Shown here piece after piece: positions 25,818 through 33,848 of a DNA stretch of 64,000 nt. The number at the start of each line of letters is the position of its first letter. Position 1 is the first letter of the stretch. Origin of the DNA: AG25 sp035604455. GTDB taxonomy: Bacteria > Gemmatimonadota > Gemmatimonadetes > Gemmatimonadales > GWC2-71-9. The position numbers and the translations under genes were made by a program. Below the pieces are notes generated by a model, which was given only the letters and a program-made list of their open reading frames with translations, did not search any database and was not told where the DNA came from. The stretch is taken from assembly GCA_035604455.1 (NCBI GenBank), contig DATNIM010000009.1:77649-141648 (forward strand), written 5' to 3'.

Positions 25818-27103
25818 CCGACCTCCTCGCACCGCAGCCGGCCGGCGCCGATGGGTGAGAGGGCGGCGTAGAGCACGGCAGTGGGGACCTCGAGGGCCGC
25901 GTCGGCCGCTGCGCCCGCGACGTCCACGCGGGATCCGCCCAGCGCCCGCGCGACCGCCGGGAGCCGGACGATCTCGTCGTAGTTGCCCGTGCTGATCATG
26001 TCCGTACCCCGCTCGGGAGGCACGACGACCGGCGGGGCCGTACCCTCGGCCCCCGACATCTCAGCGAACAGCCCCACCGCGGGAATGCCGAGATCGGCCA
26101 GAGCGTCAATCTTGAGCGAGATGTCGGCATCCGCGTTGCCGCCCCCCTCCTTGGTCACCACGACCCCGTCGAGTCGCGCCGTGGCGCACAACCGCGCGGC
26201 ATGTGCCGCGACCAGCTCCTTCTGCGCGGCCTCGACGGGCTCGGGCGCAAGCACGAGCCCCGCGAACTGGAGCTCACGTCCGTGGCGCGCGCGCAGCTCG
26301 CGCACGACGGGATGGTTCTGATAGAGGTATGTCGGGTTCTTGAGGGCCGGGTGGCCGAACTGGCCGCTTACGACCGCGCCGTCGTCCAGCTCGTTCGGGT
26401 CAATGAACGTCGGCAGCGCGCCCGCGAAGCTGCGACCGTAAACGAACACGTCCTTGAAGGTCCCTTGGGTCTGCAAGTTCGTGATCGCGCCGATGCGCGG
26501 CAGGGCGCCGCTGACTTCGGACCCGAGTCCGTCAACGGTCTCCTGGTCGTCGGGCGGAGCGCCGAGGGTCGCGTCGGCAAGCAAGCGGGCGAGCTCGAGC
26601 AAACCGCGCCGCACCGCCACATCGACGCGCTCCCACGGCGCACCGGGCGCCTGCGCGAACTCCACGACCAGGTTGTGGGTGCCGCCAAAGGGCGAGAGCA
26701 GCGCTCCAGGACCCGACATGTCGAGCACCGCCTCCTGCGCGCGCGGCAGGTAGCCCGCGGCCATGACCGCCACGCCGCGCACGACGTGCGTCTCGCCGCG
26801 ACCTTGCGCCTTGGCCGGTCCGAGGAAGCCCGGGAACACACCGCCACCGCCTCGGGCCTTGGTCCGCGGCTCGACCGTGTCGAGCAGCTTGACCACGCGC
26901 GCCGAGTCGCCCGGCGAAACCCACGAGGCGCGTACCTGCACGAGCGCATCGTCGGCGAACGCGCCGCGCACGTCCTGCTCGGAAACGGCGAGCGTCCCGC
27001 CGTCATAGCGGGTCTCTGATCCTAGGGACACAGCCTGCACGCGATGAGAGACGAGCTGCAGGACCGATCGAGCGCCGGTTGCTGCGTGTGTGCCGGTTCG
27101 CAC
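25814..27103 (-). CDS. grdE: GrdE/GrdG-like component B proprotein subunit, pyruvoyl Cys missing
   Basis: A 429-residue protein similar along its length to clostridial GrdE (428): PGDSARVVKLLDTVEPRTKA, VFPGFLGP, AQEAVLDMSGPGALLSPF, LQTQGTFKDVFVYGRSFAGA, TKEGGGNADADISLK and STGNYDEIVRLP. In known GrdE/GrdG/GrdI the precursor splits at an Asn-Cys pair (SGNCV) to give a pyruvoyl cofactor. Here the same place reads SGQFGH (residues 246-251), with no Cys, so pyruvoyl formation by that route seems impossible. The start is inferred: GTG 27103 gives the family length and follows a promoter-like sequence; GTG 27040 is a shorter option. Its stop overlaps grdB. Confidence 0.88.
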   Translation of the reverse strand: MRTGTHAATGARSVLQLVSHRVQAVSLGSETRYDGGTLAVSEQDVRGAFADDALVQVRASWVSPGDSARVVKLLDTVEPRTKARGGGGVFPGFLGPAKAQGRGETHVVRGVAVMAAGYLPRAQEAVLDMSGPGALLSPFGGTHNLVVEFAQAPGAPWERVDVAVRRGLLELARLLADATLGAPPDDQETVDGLGSEVSGALPRIGAITNLQTQGTFKDVFVYGRSFAGALPTFIDPNELDDGAVVSGQFGHPALKNPTYLYQNHPVVRELRARHGRELQFAGLVLAPEPVEAAQKELVAAHAARLCATARLDGVVVTKEGGGNADADISLKIDALADLGIPAVGLFAEMSGAEGTAPPVVVPPERGTDMISTGNYDEIVRLPAVARALGGSRVDVAGAAADAALEVPTAVLYAALSPIGAGRLRCEEVG

Positions 27104-27111
27104 GGGCTCGC

Positions 27112-27140
27112 AACATACCAAGCGCTTTAGGCCCCGGCAA
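27112..27140 (-). promoter_or_regulatory. Candidate sigma70-like promoter of the grd operon
   Basis: TTGCCG (27140-27135), a 17-bp spacer and TATGTT (27117-27112) each match the -35 and -10 consensus at 4 of 6 positions. They lie in the 55-bp gap after the M1 peptidase gene. Transcription would begin about 1-3 nt before the GTG at 27103, so the grdE mRNA would be almost leaderless. Confidence 0.45.
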
Positions 27141-27158
27141 CGGCGTCGACGCACGGAA

Positions 27159-28826
27159 TCATGGAGCGCCTCCGCCAACGGGTTTCGTCTGCACGTAGAA
27201 ATTGGGGTCGACACGAAAATCGGAGGCGCTCCGTAGGTGCGCCGGAATCGTTTGCCATGCGGCCGTGGGACGGATGAGCGCATACCCGCCGGCTTCGTCG
27301 AGCGTCACGCGGACCGGCATCGCGAACCCTTCGACGACATGCGTCCACCGGTAGGTGAGTGTGGTCGGGCTGAGCGCGTACTCGAGCACGGGGATGTCGG
27401 TCGTCGTGAGGTACTGTGCGAATACCGGGTGCAGGTCGATCCCCGCTTCCCTGCTCACGTAGTCGATAATCTGCGCGCCCCAGACCGTCTGGTGCCGGAA
27501 CGTCGCGTTCGCTCCCCGCAGGATACGCCGCCACGTCGCGTCATCGTCAATGATCTGTCGCACGGTGTGGAGCATGTTCGCGCCCTTGTAGTAGCGATCC
27601 TGGGAGTCGGGCACATCGTCCACCCCGTACCGCCCGATGATCGGCTCGTCGTTCCTGATGTGCCCGCGCAGGCCGACGAAGTACCGCGTTTCCGCGTCCT
27701 TCCCCTGCTGGCACTCGGTGTAGAGGCCTTCGGCGTACATCGCAAACCCCTCGTGCAGCCACATATCGGCGTGATCGCGGGCGCTGATGCTGTTGCCCCA
27801 CCATTCGTGTGCGCTCTCGTGGATGATGATGTAGTCCCAGAGCAAACCGACGCCGGTGCCCGAGAGATCGCGGCCCAGATATCCGGGCAGGTAGCGGTTC
27901 CCGTACGCGATGCCGCTCTGGTGCTCCATGCCGAGGAAGGGCGCTTCGATCAGCTGATAGCCGTCGGCGTACCACGGATAGGGTCCGAACCACCCCTCGA
28001 AGCACGCGAACATCGATCGCGTCTGGCGGAACTGCGCCTTCGCGGTGTCGACGTGGTAGGCGAGCGGCCAGAAGGTGAGGCTGAGACGCCCGCCTTCGCC
28101 GTCGTAGCTGTCGTCGAAGCGGGCGTAGTTCCGGTCGGCGTTGATCGCGACGTCATAGCTGTTGATCGGCTCGGTGACGAACCACTCGTAGGTGGTCGTG
28201 CCGTCCTCGTTGTGACGGGTGCTCCGCAGCCGGCCGTTCGAGACCTCGACCATCGGGTCCGGCACGGTGATCGCGATGCGCTGGCTGTCGGGCTCGTCGG
28301 CGGCGAAGTCCTTGAGCGGCCACCAGCTGCTTGCGCCGAGCGGCTCGTCCGACGTGGCGATCCACGGGGCCCCGAGGCTGTCGGTGGTCCAGTAGAACGG
28401 GCTCGAGTCCCCTGCCCTCCAGCGTCCGTGATAGTGCACGGTGACGGTGCGTTCCTCGCCGATTCCTTGAGGAAGCGGCGGAGCGACGAAGTAGGCCGCT
28501 CCGTCTCGCCTGACGGCGAGCGCGCGTCCGCCTTCCTCGGCGCGGTCGAGTTCGAGGGGCGGCTGGAGATCGATCTGGAGTTCCCGCGCGGGGCCGAGCA
28601 CGCGGTAGGTGACTGCGTTTGATCCGCGAATACTCGAGTCGGCCGGGTTCACCTGCACGTGGAGGTCGTAGAAGATCACATCCCACCACGCCCGCTCGGG
28701 CGTATCGCTGCCCCGCAGCGTGTCGGCGTGGGTGAATCGAGGTCGCTGCGCGGAGAGACCCGTGGCCATGAGCGCGAGCGCCGTGCTGGCGACGGCGAGC
28801 CGGGCTCGAGCGAGCAAACGAGTCAA
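27159..28826 (-). CDS. Exported M1-family aminopeptidase (gluzincin)
   Basis: A 555-residue zinc peptidase. A signal peptide (ending near ATGLSAQ, residues 1-27) is followed by the M1 N-terminal beta domain and the catalytic domain: GMEHQSG (299-305, variant of GAMEN), zinc site HESAHEWWG (His336, Glu337, His340) and third ligand Glu359 (LHEGFAMYAE). It lacks the long C-terminal ARM domain of PepN, like many secreted Gemmatimonadota and Bacteroidota M1 peptidases. It removes N-terminal residues from peptides in the periplasm or outside. The start is a TTG with no clear ribosome-binding site, so the exact N terminus is less sure. Confidence 0.93.
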   Translation of the reverse strand: MTRLLARARLAVASTALALMATGLSAQRPRFTHADTLRGSDTPERAWWDVIFYDLHVQVNPADSSIRGSNAVTYRVLGPARELQIDLQPPLELDRAEEGGRALAVRRDGAAYFVAPPLPQGIGEERTVTVHYHGRWRAGDSSPFYWTTDSLGAPWIATSDEPLGASSWWPLKDFAADEPDSQRIAITVPDPMVEVSNGRLRSTRHNEDGTTTYEWFVTEPINSYDVAINADRNYARFDDSYDGEGGRLSLTFWPLAYHVDTAKAQFRQTRSMFACFEGWFGPYPWYADGYQLIEAPFLGMEHQSGIAYGNRYLPGYLGRDLSGTGVGLLWDYIIIHESAHEWWGNSISARDHADMWLHEGFAMYAEGLYTECQQGKDAETRYFVGLRGHIRNDEPIIGRYGVDDVPDSQDRYYKGANMLHTVRQIIDDDATWRRILRGANATFRHQTVWGAQIIDYVSREAGIDLHPVFAQYLTTTDIPVLEYALSPTTLTYRWTHVVEGFAMPVRVTLDEAGGYALIRPTAAWQTIPAHLRSASDFRVDPNFYVQTKPVGGGAP

Positions 28827-28860
28827 GAGAGAGTCACGGAGGGCGCTGGCGCGCCGTGCC

Positions 28861-28885
28861 GCAGGCTAGGGGTGTTACCGCCTGC
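28861..28885 (-). terminator. Hairpin between protease and M1 peptidase genes
   Basis: GCAGGC (28861-28866) pairs with GCCTGC (28880-28885), with an inner GGT/ACC pair around GTT. It lies in the 92-bp gap after the trypsin-like protease gene. No T tract follows, so termination would be inefficient or Rho-assisted. Confidence 0.3.
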
Positions 28886-28918
28886 GCCCTGGCCCGAGAG
28901 GGGACCGAGGGCGAGACC

Positions 28919-30445
28919 TTACTTCAGCTTGTCGAAGCCCGGTACCCGCAGGCACTTCGCGTCGGCGATGTCGACGTGGGGACGGCGGGCGAGCACCGTG
29001 TAGGTGAGGGTACGCGCACCGAGGGTCGCGGTCGCGTCGACAACTTCCATCTTCAGGTCACGCGTGTCGTAGTGCCCGCTGCCGCAGTCGGTGCCGGCCT
29101 TGGCGAGTGCGACGTTCAGCATGCGGTGGCGTCCGAATTCGACCCGGGCCCAGGCGAGGTGGGTCGGCCAGCCGTTACGTTCGAGCAGCCAGATGTAGAA
29201 CGAGGACGGTAAGGAATCCGGCAGAGCCGCGATCGCCATATCGAGCGCCGAGAACGGCAGCGTCCCCGGGGGGACCCGTCCCACGCGTCGGCTCCACGCC
29301 GAATCCGACACCAGCGTGTCGGCCGCAATGCGGAGATCGTACCCGTTCGCATCCGCTCGGCTGCCCACGGCCGTCCGCTGGAAGAACACTTGAGCGCCCG
29401 GCGGGCTCCCGAGCCGCACCACGGTGCGGAGCTCGTCTTGGAACCACACGCCCGTCTTCGCGCCGAGCCACGCATCGCCTGACTGCCACCACAGAGCCGT
29501 CACGTGGCTTTCGACGGTCCCCGCCCCGGTCGGCATGCGACCCAGCGTGTAGTCGCTGACGGACGTCACGCGAACCCCGTTGTCGGAGGACTCGGTCGCG
29601 AGCTGCACGCCGTCCATGACGCTCCAATCGACTCCGAGCGACTCGTTGACCACACGGGGCACGGCCGATACGGAGGGCACGGCGGACGCCGAGTCGAGCG
29701 CGAGGGCCCCGGTCGAGGGGGTAACCGTAGGTACGCTCGCCGCGTCCCCCGAGCCCGCGTTGCGGTAAGCCATCTGCTGCAAGGGGGTGGGCGTACGGTC
29801 GCCCACGAGCGCCACCTGACCACGCAAGTAATTGATTGGCAGCGCAAAATTCAGGTCCTCGGCGCCCTCAACTTCCACCCCGCGGACGACGATCCCCACC
29901 ACCTGGCCGTCCTCGGTCAACACCGGACCGCCACTCGAGCCGGGTGACACCGGTATGGAGATCTGGAAGACGCGGGTGCCCTGAATGACGCGGATCCCGC
30001 TCAGCAGGCCGTCTGAGACCGTGGCGTCGAACCCGAGCGGCGCGCCGATGGCGAGCAGACGTTGTCCAACCTGGACGCTGTCCGAGTTCCCGAGCGCCGT
30101 GCTCGGAAGTCCGAACCCGGCGATGCGGACGAGCGCGAAGTCGCGGTCCTCGTCGATCGCGGCCACGCCCTGCACCTCAAAGGTCTCCCCGGACTGCAGC
30201 TTTACGGTGGCCGAGCGCGCCCCCCGGATGACGTGCGCCGCGGTGGCAACGAGACCCTGGGAAGTGAGAATGAAGCCGCTGCCCGCGGCCGAGCCGTCCG
30301 GCTGAATGGCCTCGACGGTGACCGTGGCCTGGCGGACGCGCGCGATGGTCTCGGTGGCCTGCGCGGCGCTGCCGCGGCCCGGATGCTGCGCCGCAAGCGC
30401 GGCCGGGCAGACGAGACCCCACAGGGCACCGTATGGCAGACGCAT
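28919..30445 (-). CDS. Exported trypsin-like serine protease with long C-terminal domain
   Basis: A 508-residue protein. After a signal peptide (MRLPYGALWGLVCPAALAAQ) it has an S1C/HtrA-type protease domain: His71 (TAAHVI), Asp102 (DEDRDFALVRI) and Ser171 (SPGSSGGPV), so the triad is intact. No PDZ domain is recognisable. Residues about 240-290 are a Ser/Pro/Ala linker, and the last 220 residues (WWQSGDAWLGAKTGVWFQDE and onward, three Cys) form an unassigned domain. It probably acts as a periplasmic quality-control protease. A 143-bp gap separates it from ftsB, so it likely has its own promoter. Confidence 0.88.
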   Translation of the reverse strand: MRLPYGALWGLVCPAALAAQHPGRGSAAQATETIARVRQATVTVEAIQPDGSAAGSGFILTSQGLVATAAHVIRGARSATVKLQSGETFEVQGVAAIDEDRDFALVRIAGFGLPSTALGNSDSVQVGQRLLAIGAPLGFDATVSDGLLSGIRVIQGTRVFQISIPVSPGSSGGPVLTEDGQVVGIVVRGVEVEGAEDLNFALPINYLRGQVALVGDRTPTPLQQMAYRNAGSGDAASVPTVTPSTGALALDSASAVPSVSAVPRVVNESLGVDWSVMDGVQLATESSDNGVRVTSVSDYTLGRMPTGAGTVESHVTALWWQSGDAWLGAKTGVWFQDELRTVVRLGSPPGAQVFFQRTAVGSRADANGYDLRIAADTLVSDSAWSRRVGRVPPGTLPFSALDMAIAALPDSLPSSFYIWLLERNGWPTHLAWARVEFGRHRMLNVALAKAGTDCGSGHYDTRDLKMEVVDATATLGARTLTYTVLARRPHVDIADAKCLRVPGFDKLK

Positions 30446-30588
30446 AGGTCGTGATCTAGGGTTGGACGCCTAGAAGATGGGGTCTCGAACGGCCAACGTC
30501 CAGCGCACCCGGGATTCCGTGACATTCCGGGCCGCTGCGACGAGACAGGAGAGCGGGGCCGCCTCGGACTGCAGCCCACGGGCCGGTG

Positions 30589-30876
30589 CTAGCGGGAGGT
30601 ATCCCCGGGTACGAGACGGTAGAGGAATTCCCCGGTGCGGATCATCCCGAAGCGTTCGCGGGCGGCTCGTTCTTGAGCGGACGGATCGGTCTCGAGGGCT
30701 TGCGCGAGCCGCGCCAGGGAATCGAGCGTGCCGTGGAGATCGCGCAGCGCGCGTCGTTCCGTGTGCACCTGGCGCACGAGCGTGAGCCAGTCCGCCGTAC
30801 TGTACTCGCCTCCGAAGACCACGACCCAGCCGAGCAGCGCACCCGCCGCGATCGCCGCCCATCGCCCCAGGGTCAC
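30589..30876 (-). CDS. ftsB: FtsB/DivIC-type septum formation initiator
   Basis: A 95-residue bitopic membrane protein with an N-terminal transmembrane helix (WAAIAAGALLGWVVVFG), a coiled coil (about 30-75, LRDLHGTLDSLARLAQALE) and the family tail ERFGMIRTGEFLYRL, where a conserved aromatic follows G-E. FtsB joins FtsL and FtsQ in the divisome. The GTG start overlaps the eno stop, and eno-ftsB linkage is widely conserved, which supports the call. Confidence 0.92.
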   Translation of the reverse strand: MTLGRWAAIAAGALLGWVVVFGGEYSTADWLTLVRQVHTERRALRDLHGTLDSLARLAQALETDPSAQERAARERFGMIRTGEFLYRLVPGDTSR

Positions 30877-32153
30877 AGCGGGTAGAGATCCCGGCCTGGG
30901 TAGTAGGCGACGTCCCCCAACTCTTCCGCGATGCGCAGCAGCTGGTTGTACTTGGCAACCCGGTCGGTACGCGAGGCGCTCCCGGTCTTGATCTGGCCGA
31001 CGCCGCTCGCCACCGCCAGATCCGCGATGAAGGTGTCCTCCGTCTCACCGGAGCGATGCGAGATCACGGCGCCGTAGCCGTTCGAGCGCGCCCGGGTCAC
31101 GCATTCCATCGTCTCGGTCAGCGTGCCGATCTGGTTCAGCTTGATGAGGATGGCGTTGGCCACACCTTCTTCGATCCCCCGCGCGAGCAGCTCGAGGTTC
31201 GTACAAAAGATGTCGTCCCCCACGAGCTGTACTCGAGAGCCGAGCGTCTCGGTGAGGGTCGCCCACCCGCTCCAATCGTTCTCAGCCAAGCCGTCTTCGA
31301 TCGACACGATGGGATAGCGATCGAGCCAACCGGTGTAGAGGGCGATCATCTCGTCGGTGGAGCGGCGCGCCCCGCCGCTCTTCGTGAAGACATAGCTCCC
31401 GTCATGGTAGAGCTCGGACGCGGCCGGGTCGAGGGCAATGGCCACGTCGCGACCCGCCTCGTACCCGGCAGCGGCGATAGCCCCCATGATCACCTCCAGC
31501 GCCGCTTCGTCGTTCGGGAGGTTGGGCGCGAATCCGCCTTCGTCTCCCACGGCGATCGACAGGCCCCGCTTCGCGAGGACACGCTTCAGCGCGTGGAACA
31601 CTTCGACCCCGATCCGGAGCCCCTCGGCGAAGCTGTCGGCGCCGATTGGCACGACCATGAACTCCTGGAAGTCGAGCGTGTTCGCCGCGTGGGCGCCGCC
31701 GTTCAGAATGTTCATCATCGGGACCGGGAGGACGTGACTCACGGGCCCGCCCAGGTACCGGTACAGGGACAGTCCCGCATCCTCAGCGGCCGCGCGCGCG
31801 ACCGCGAGCGACACGGCGAGGATCGCGTTCGCGCCCAAGTGCCCCTTGTTCGGCGTGCCGTCGAGCTCGAGCATGGCGAAGTCGACCGCGACCTGGTCCT
31901 CCGCCGCCATGCCCTCGAGCCGGGGCCCGATCACGTCGTTGACGTTCTTCACAGCCTCGAGCACACCCTTGCCGCCGAAGCGCTTTTCGTCGCCGTCGCG
32001 CAACTCGACCGCCTCGTGCTCTCCCGTCGACGCGCCGCTCGGCACGCCCGCGCGCCCCGCGGCACCGCTCGCCAGCGTGACATCGGCCTCGACCGTGGGA
32101 TTGCCGCGACTGTCCAAGATTTCACGCGCGTGTACGGAGATGATCGTGCTCAT
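30873..32153 (-). CDS. eno: Enolase
   Basis: A 426-residue glycolytic enzyme converting 2-phosphoglycerate to phosphoenolpyruvate. It begins MSTIISVHAREILDSRGNPT and has VGDEGGFAPN, the metal ligands in ALDPAASE and SIEDGLAE, GDDIFCTN, the catalytic lysine motif ILIKLNQIGT and SHRSGETEDTFIADLAV. The ATG at 32153 is preceded by AGGGG at 5 bp; earlier in-frame ATGs fall in plsC-proximal sequence and lack family similarity. Confidence 0.98.
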   Translation of the reverse strand: MSTIISVHAREILDSRGNPTVEADVTLASGAAGRAGVPSGASTGEHEAVELRDGDEKRFGGKGVLEAVKNVNDVIGPRLEGMAAEDQVAVDFAMLELDGTPNKGHLGANAILAVSLAVARAAAEDAGLSLYRYLGGPVSHVLPVPMMNILNGGAHAANTLDFQEFMVVPIGADSFAEGLRIGVEVFHALKRVLAKRGLSIAVGDEGGFAPNLPNDEAALEVIMGAIAAAGYEAGRDVAIALDPAASELYHDGSYVFTKSGGARRSTDEMIALYTGWLDRYPIVSIEDGLAENDWSGWATLTETLGSRVQLVGDDIFCTNLELLARGIEEGVANAILIKLNQIGTLTETMECVTRARSNGYGAVISHRSGETEDTFIADLAVASGVGQIKTGSASRTDRVAKYNQLLRIAEELGDVAYYPGRDLYPL

Positions 32154-32166
32154 GGTGGCCCCTACC

Positions 32167-32898
32167 CTAGCGGGACCGTGCCGTGACGTCAACGCGGGCT
32201 TTGAGCTGTTCGATCGCCTCGCGCACGCGGTCGCGCAGCGCCTCGCGGTCGTCAGGCTCGAGTCCAGCGGTGGGTATGGGCTCGCCCACCGTCAGCCGAA
32301 TCGGCATCGGCCGCAACCGAAACGACCCTTTGGGCAGGATGCGGTGGGTGTCGGCCACGTATACCGGGACGATGGGTACCTGGGCGGCGATCGCGAGCGC
32401 GAAGGGCGCGTTCTTGAAGGGGAGCAAGTCCCCCGTGCGACTGCGGGTGCCTTCGGGGAAGACGATGGCCGAGATGCCGCCGCGGATCGTCGCCCCGGCT
32501 TGCCGGTACGCATCGAACGCCCGTGCGCGATTCGTGCGGTCGATGAAGATGTGGCCGGCGCCAACCATCGCCCGCCCCACGAGAGGAACACGCCGTAGTT
32601 CCTGTTTAGCCACGAAGCGGGTGGAGCCGGGCAGCGTGGCCGCCAACGCCCAGATGTCGAACATCGACGTGTGGTTCGAAGCATAGACGACCGGCCCTTC
32701 CGGCACCCGCTCCAACCCGGTCGCCTCGACCGGCGTGCCAGCCACGCGGAGGACCTGGCGCGACCAGTCCACGGTGCCCCAGTCGTAGACGCCGCCCGGA
32801 CGTCGTTTCACGCCGAGCAGCGCCGCGACGATCACGGCGAGGGCGTGCACGGCGGTCGAGGGGAGCACGATCAGCGTAACCCACAGCAGGCGGATCAT
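32167..32898 (-). CDS. plsC: 1-acyl-sn-glycerol-3-phosphate acyltransferase
   Basis: A 243-residue membrane acyltransferase that makes phosphatidic acid. It has an N-terminal hydrophobic segment, the catalytic H-x4-D (NHTSMFD, His76-Asp81), GHIFIDR, the substrate motif FPEGTRSRTG and VPIVPVYV. The ATG overlaps the thiL stop (ATGA) and the gene ends 13 bp before eno. Confidence 0.94.
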   Translation of the reverse strand: MIRLLWVTLIVLPSTAVHALAVIVAALLGVKRRPGGVYDWGTVDWSRQVLRVAGTPVEATGLERVPEGPVVYASNHTSMFDIWALAATLPGSTRFVAKQELRRVPLVGRAMVGAGHIFIDRTNRARAFDAYRQAGATIRGGISAIVFPEGTRSRTGDLLPFKNAPFALAIAAQVPIVPVYVADTHRILPKGSFRLRPMPIRLTVGEPIPTAGLEPDDREALRDRVREAIEQLKARVDVTARSR

Positions 32899-33848
32899 GG
32901 GGCGAAGTGATCGAACCCGCGGGGCACGGGCAGGGTATGCCCGCGATCGGTCACCCGCACGCCCGCGCCCTCGATGCACCGCCCGATGCAGGTGAGCCGA
33001 AGCCCCATGGCCCGGGCGAACGCGCGCGCTTGTCGCGGCCCAAACGGCGGCGGGAGGACGGCGAGGAGCTCGTATTCATCGCCGCTCGCGGCGGCCGCGG
33101 TTGGCCCGACGCCGGGCCAGCACGGGAGGAGCCCGAGATCGATCTCGACGGCGAGGCCCGAGGCCGCCGCGATATGCGCCGCGTCGGCAGCGAGGCCGTC
33201 TGAGACGTCGATCATCGCGCGGGCGCCGTGCGCCGCGAGCCAGCGTCCCGCGGCGAGCCGCGGCTCGGGGCGGGCGAATCGGCGCCATAACGAGCCGCGC
33301 GGCGACCGGCCCGCGCTGAGGAGTGCAAGCGCGCGACCTGAGCCGCCGAGCGTCCCGGTGACCCACACTCCATCCCCCGGGCGCGCGCCGCGGCGGCGGA
33401 CCGGCCGCGGCGCGACACCGAGCACGCAGACGTCCACCAGGTATCGAGCGGAGCGCACGAGATCTCCGCCAACCACGCGCGCCCCAGCGTCGAGCGCCGC
33501 GCGCCCGACGCCCGCCATGATTTCCGCTCCGGGGTCGCGGCCACCACGCCGACGCGGCAGACCGACTGACACGAGCACGGCGAGGGGCCGGGCGCCACAC
33601 GCCGCGAGATCAGACAGGGCGGCGTTGGTTGCGCGCCGGCCGATGTCGCGAAAGGAGAGCCAGGCAGTGCGGAAGTGCACGCCCTCGAGGCTCAAATCCA
33701 CACTCGCCGCGAGCGTAGTCCCGCCCACTCGGATGAACGCGGCGTCGTCACCCAAGCCGCTCCCTGCGCGGCCCAGTGCCGTGAAGATGGCCCGGATCCG
33801 GTCGAACTCGGCTCCGGGCCCGAGTGCACCCCGCTGCCTGCCCTTCAC
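32895..33848 (-). CDS. thiL: Thiamine-monophosphate kinase
   Basis: A 317-residue enzyme phosphorylating thiamine monophosphate to the active diphosphate. Motifs: GLGDDAAFI, SVDLSLEGVHFR, ATNAALSDLAACGARPL, VGGDLVR, VSDGLAADAAHIA and SGDEYELL. These are the Mg/ATP-binding residues of the PurM-like family. The GTG start overlaps the preceding stop (GAGTGA). Unlike most ThiL proteins, the stretch around residues 90-100 is Arg-rich (LPRRRGGRDPG). Confidence 0.93.
   Translation of the reverse strand: MKGRQRGALGPGAEFDRIRAIFTALGRAGSGLGDDAAFIRVGGTTLAASVDLSLEGVHFRTAWLSFRDIGRRATNAALSDLAACGARPLAVLVSVGLPRRRGGRDPGAEIMAGVGRAALDAGARVVGGDLVRSARYLVDVCVLGVAPRPVRRRGARPGDGVWVTGTLGGSGRALALLSAGRSPRGSLWRRFARPEPRLAAGRWLAAHGARAMIDVSDGLAADAAHIAAASGLAVEIDLGLLPCWPGVGPTAAAASGDEYELLAVLPPPFGPRQARAFARAMGLRLTCIGRCIEGAGVRVTDRGHTLPVPRGFDHFAP

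Noticed and set aside
22618..25832. Reading grdA and grdB as pseudogenes broken by stop codons
   Set aside because: Each has exactly one stop, it is UGA in both, and each falls at the known Sec position with good similarity on both sides; selA is present.
25814..27283. A 489-codon grdE starting inside the M1 peptidase gene
   Set aside because: The extra N-terminal 60 codons overlap the peptidase coding sequence and have no GrdE similarity; GTG 27103 gives the family length.
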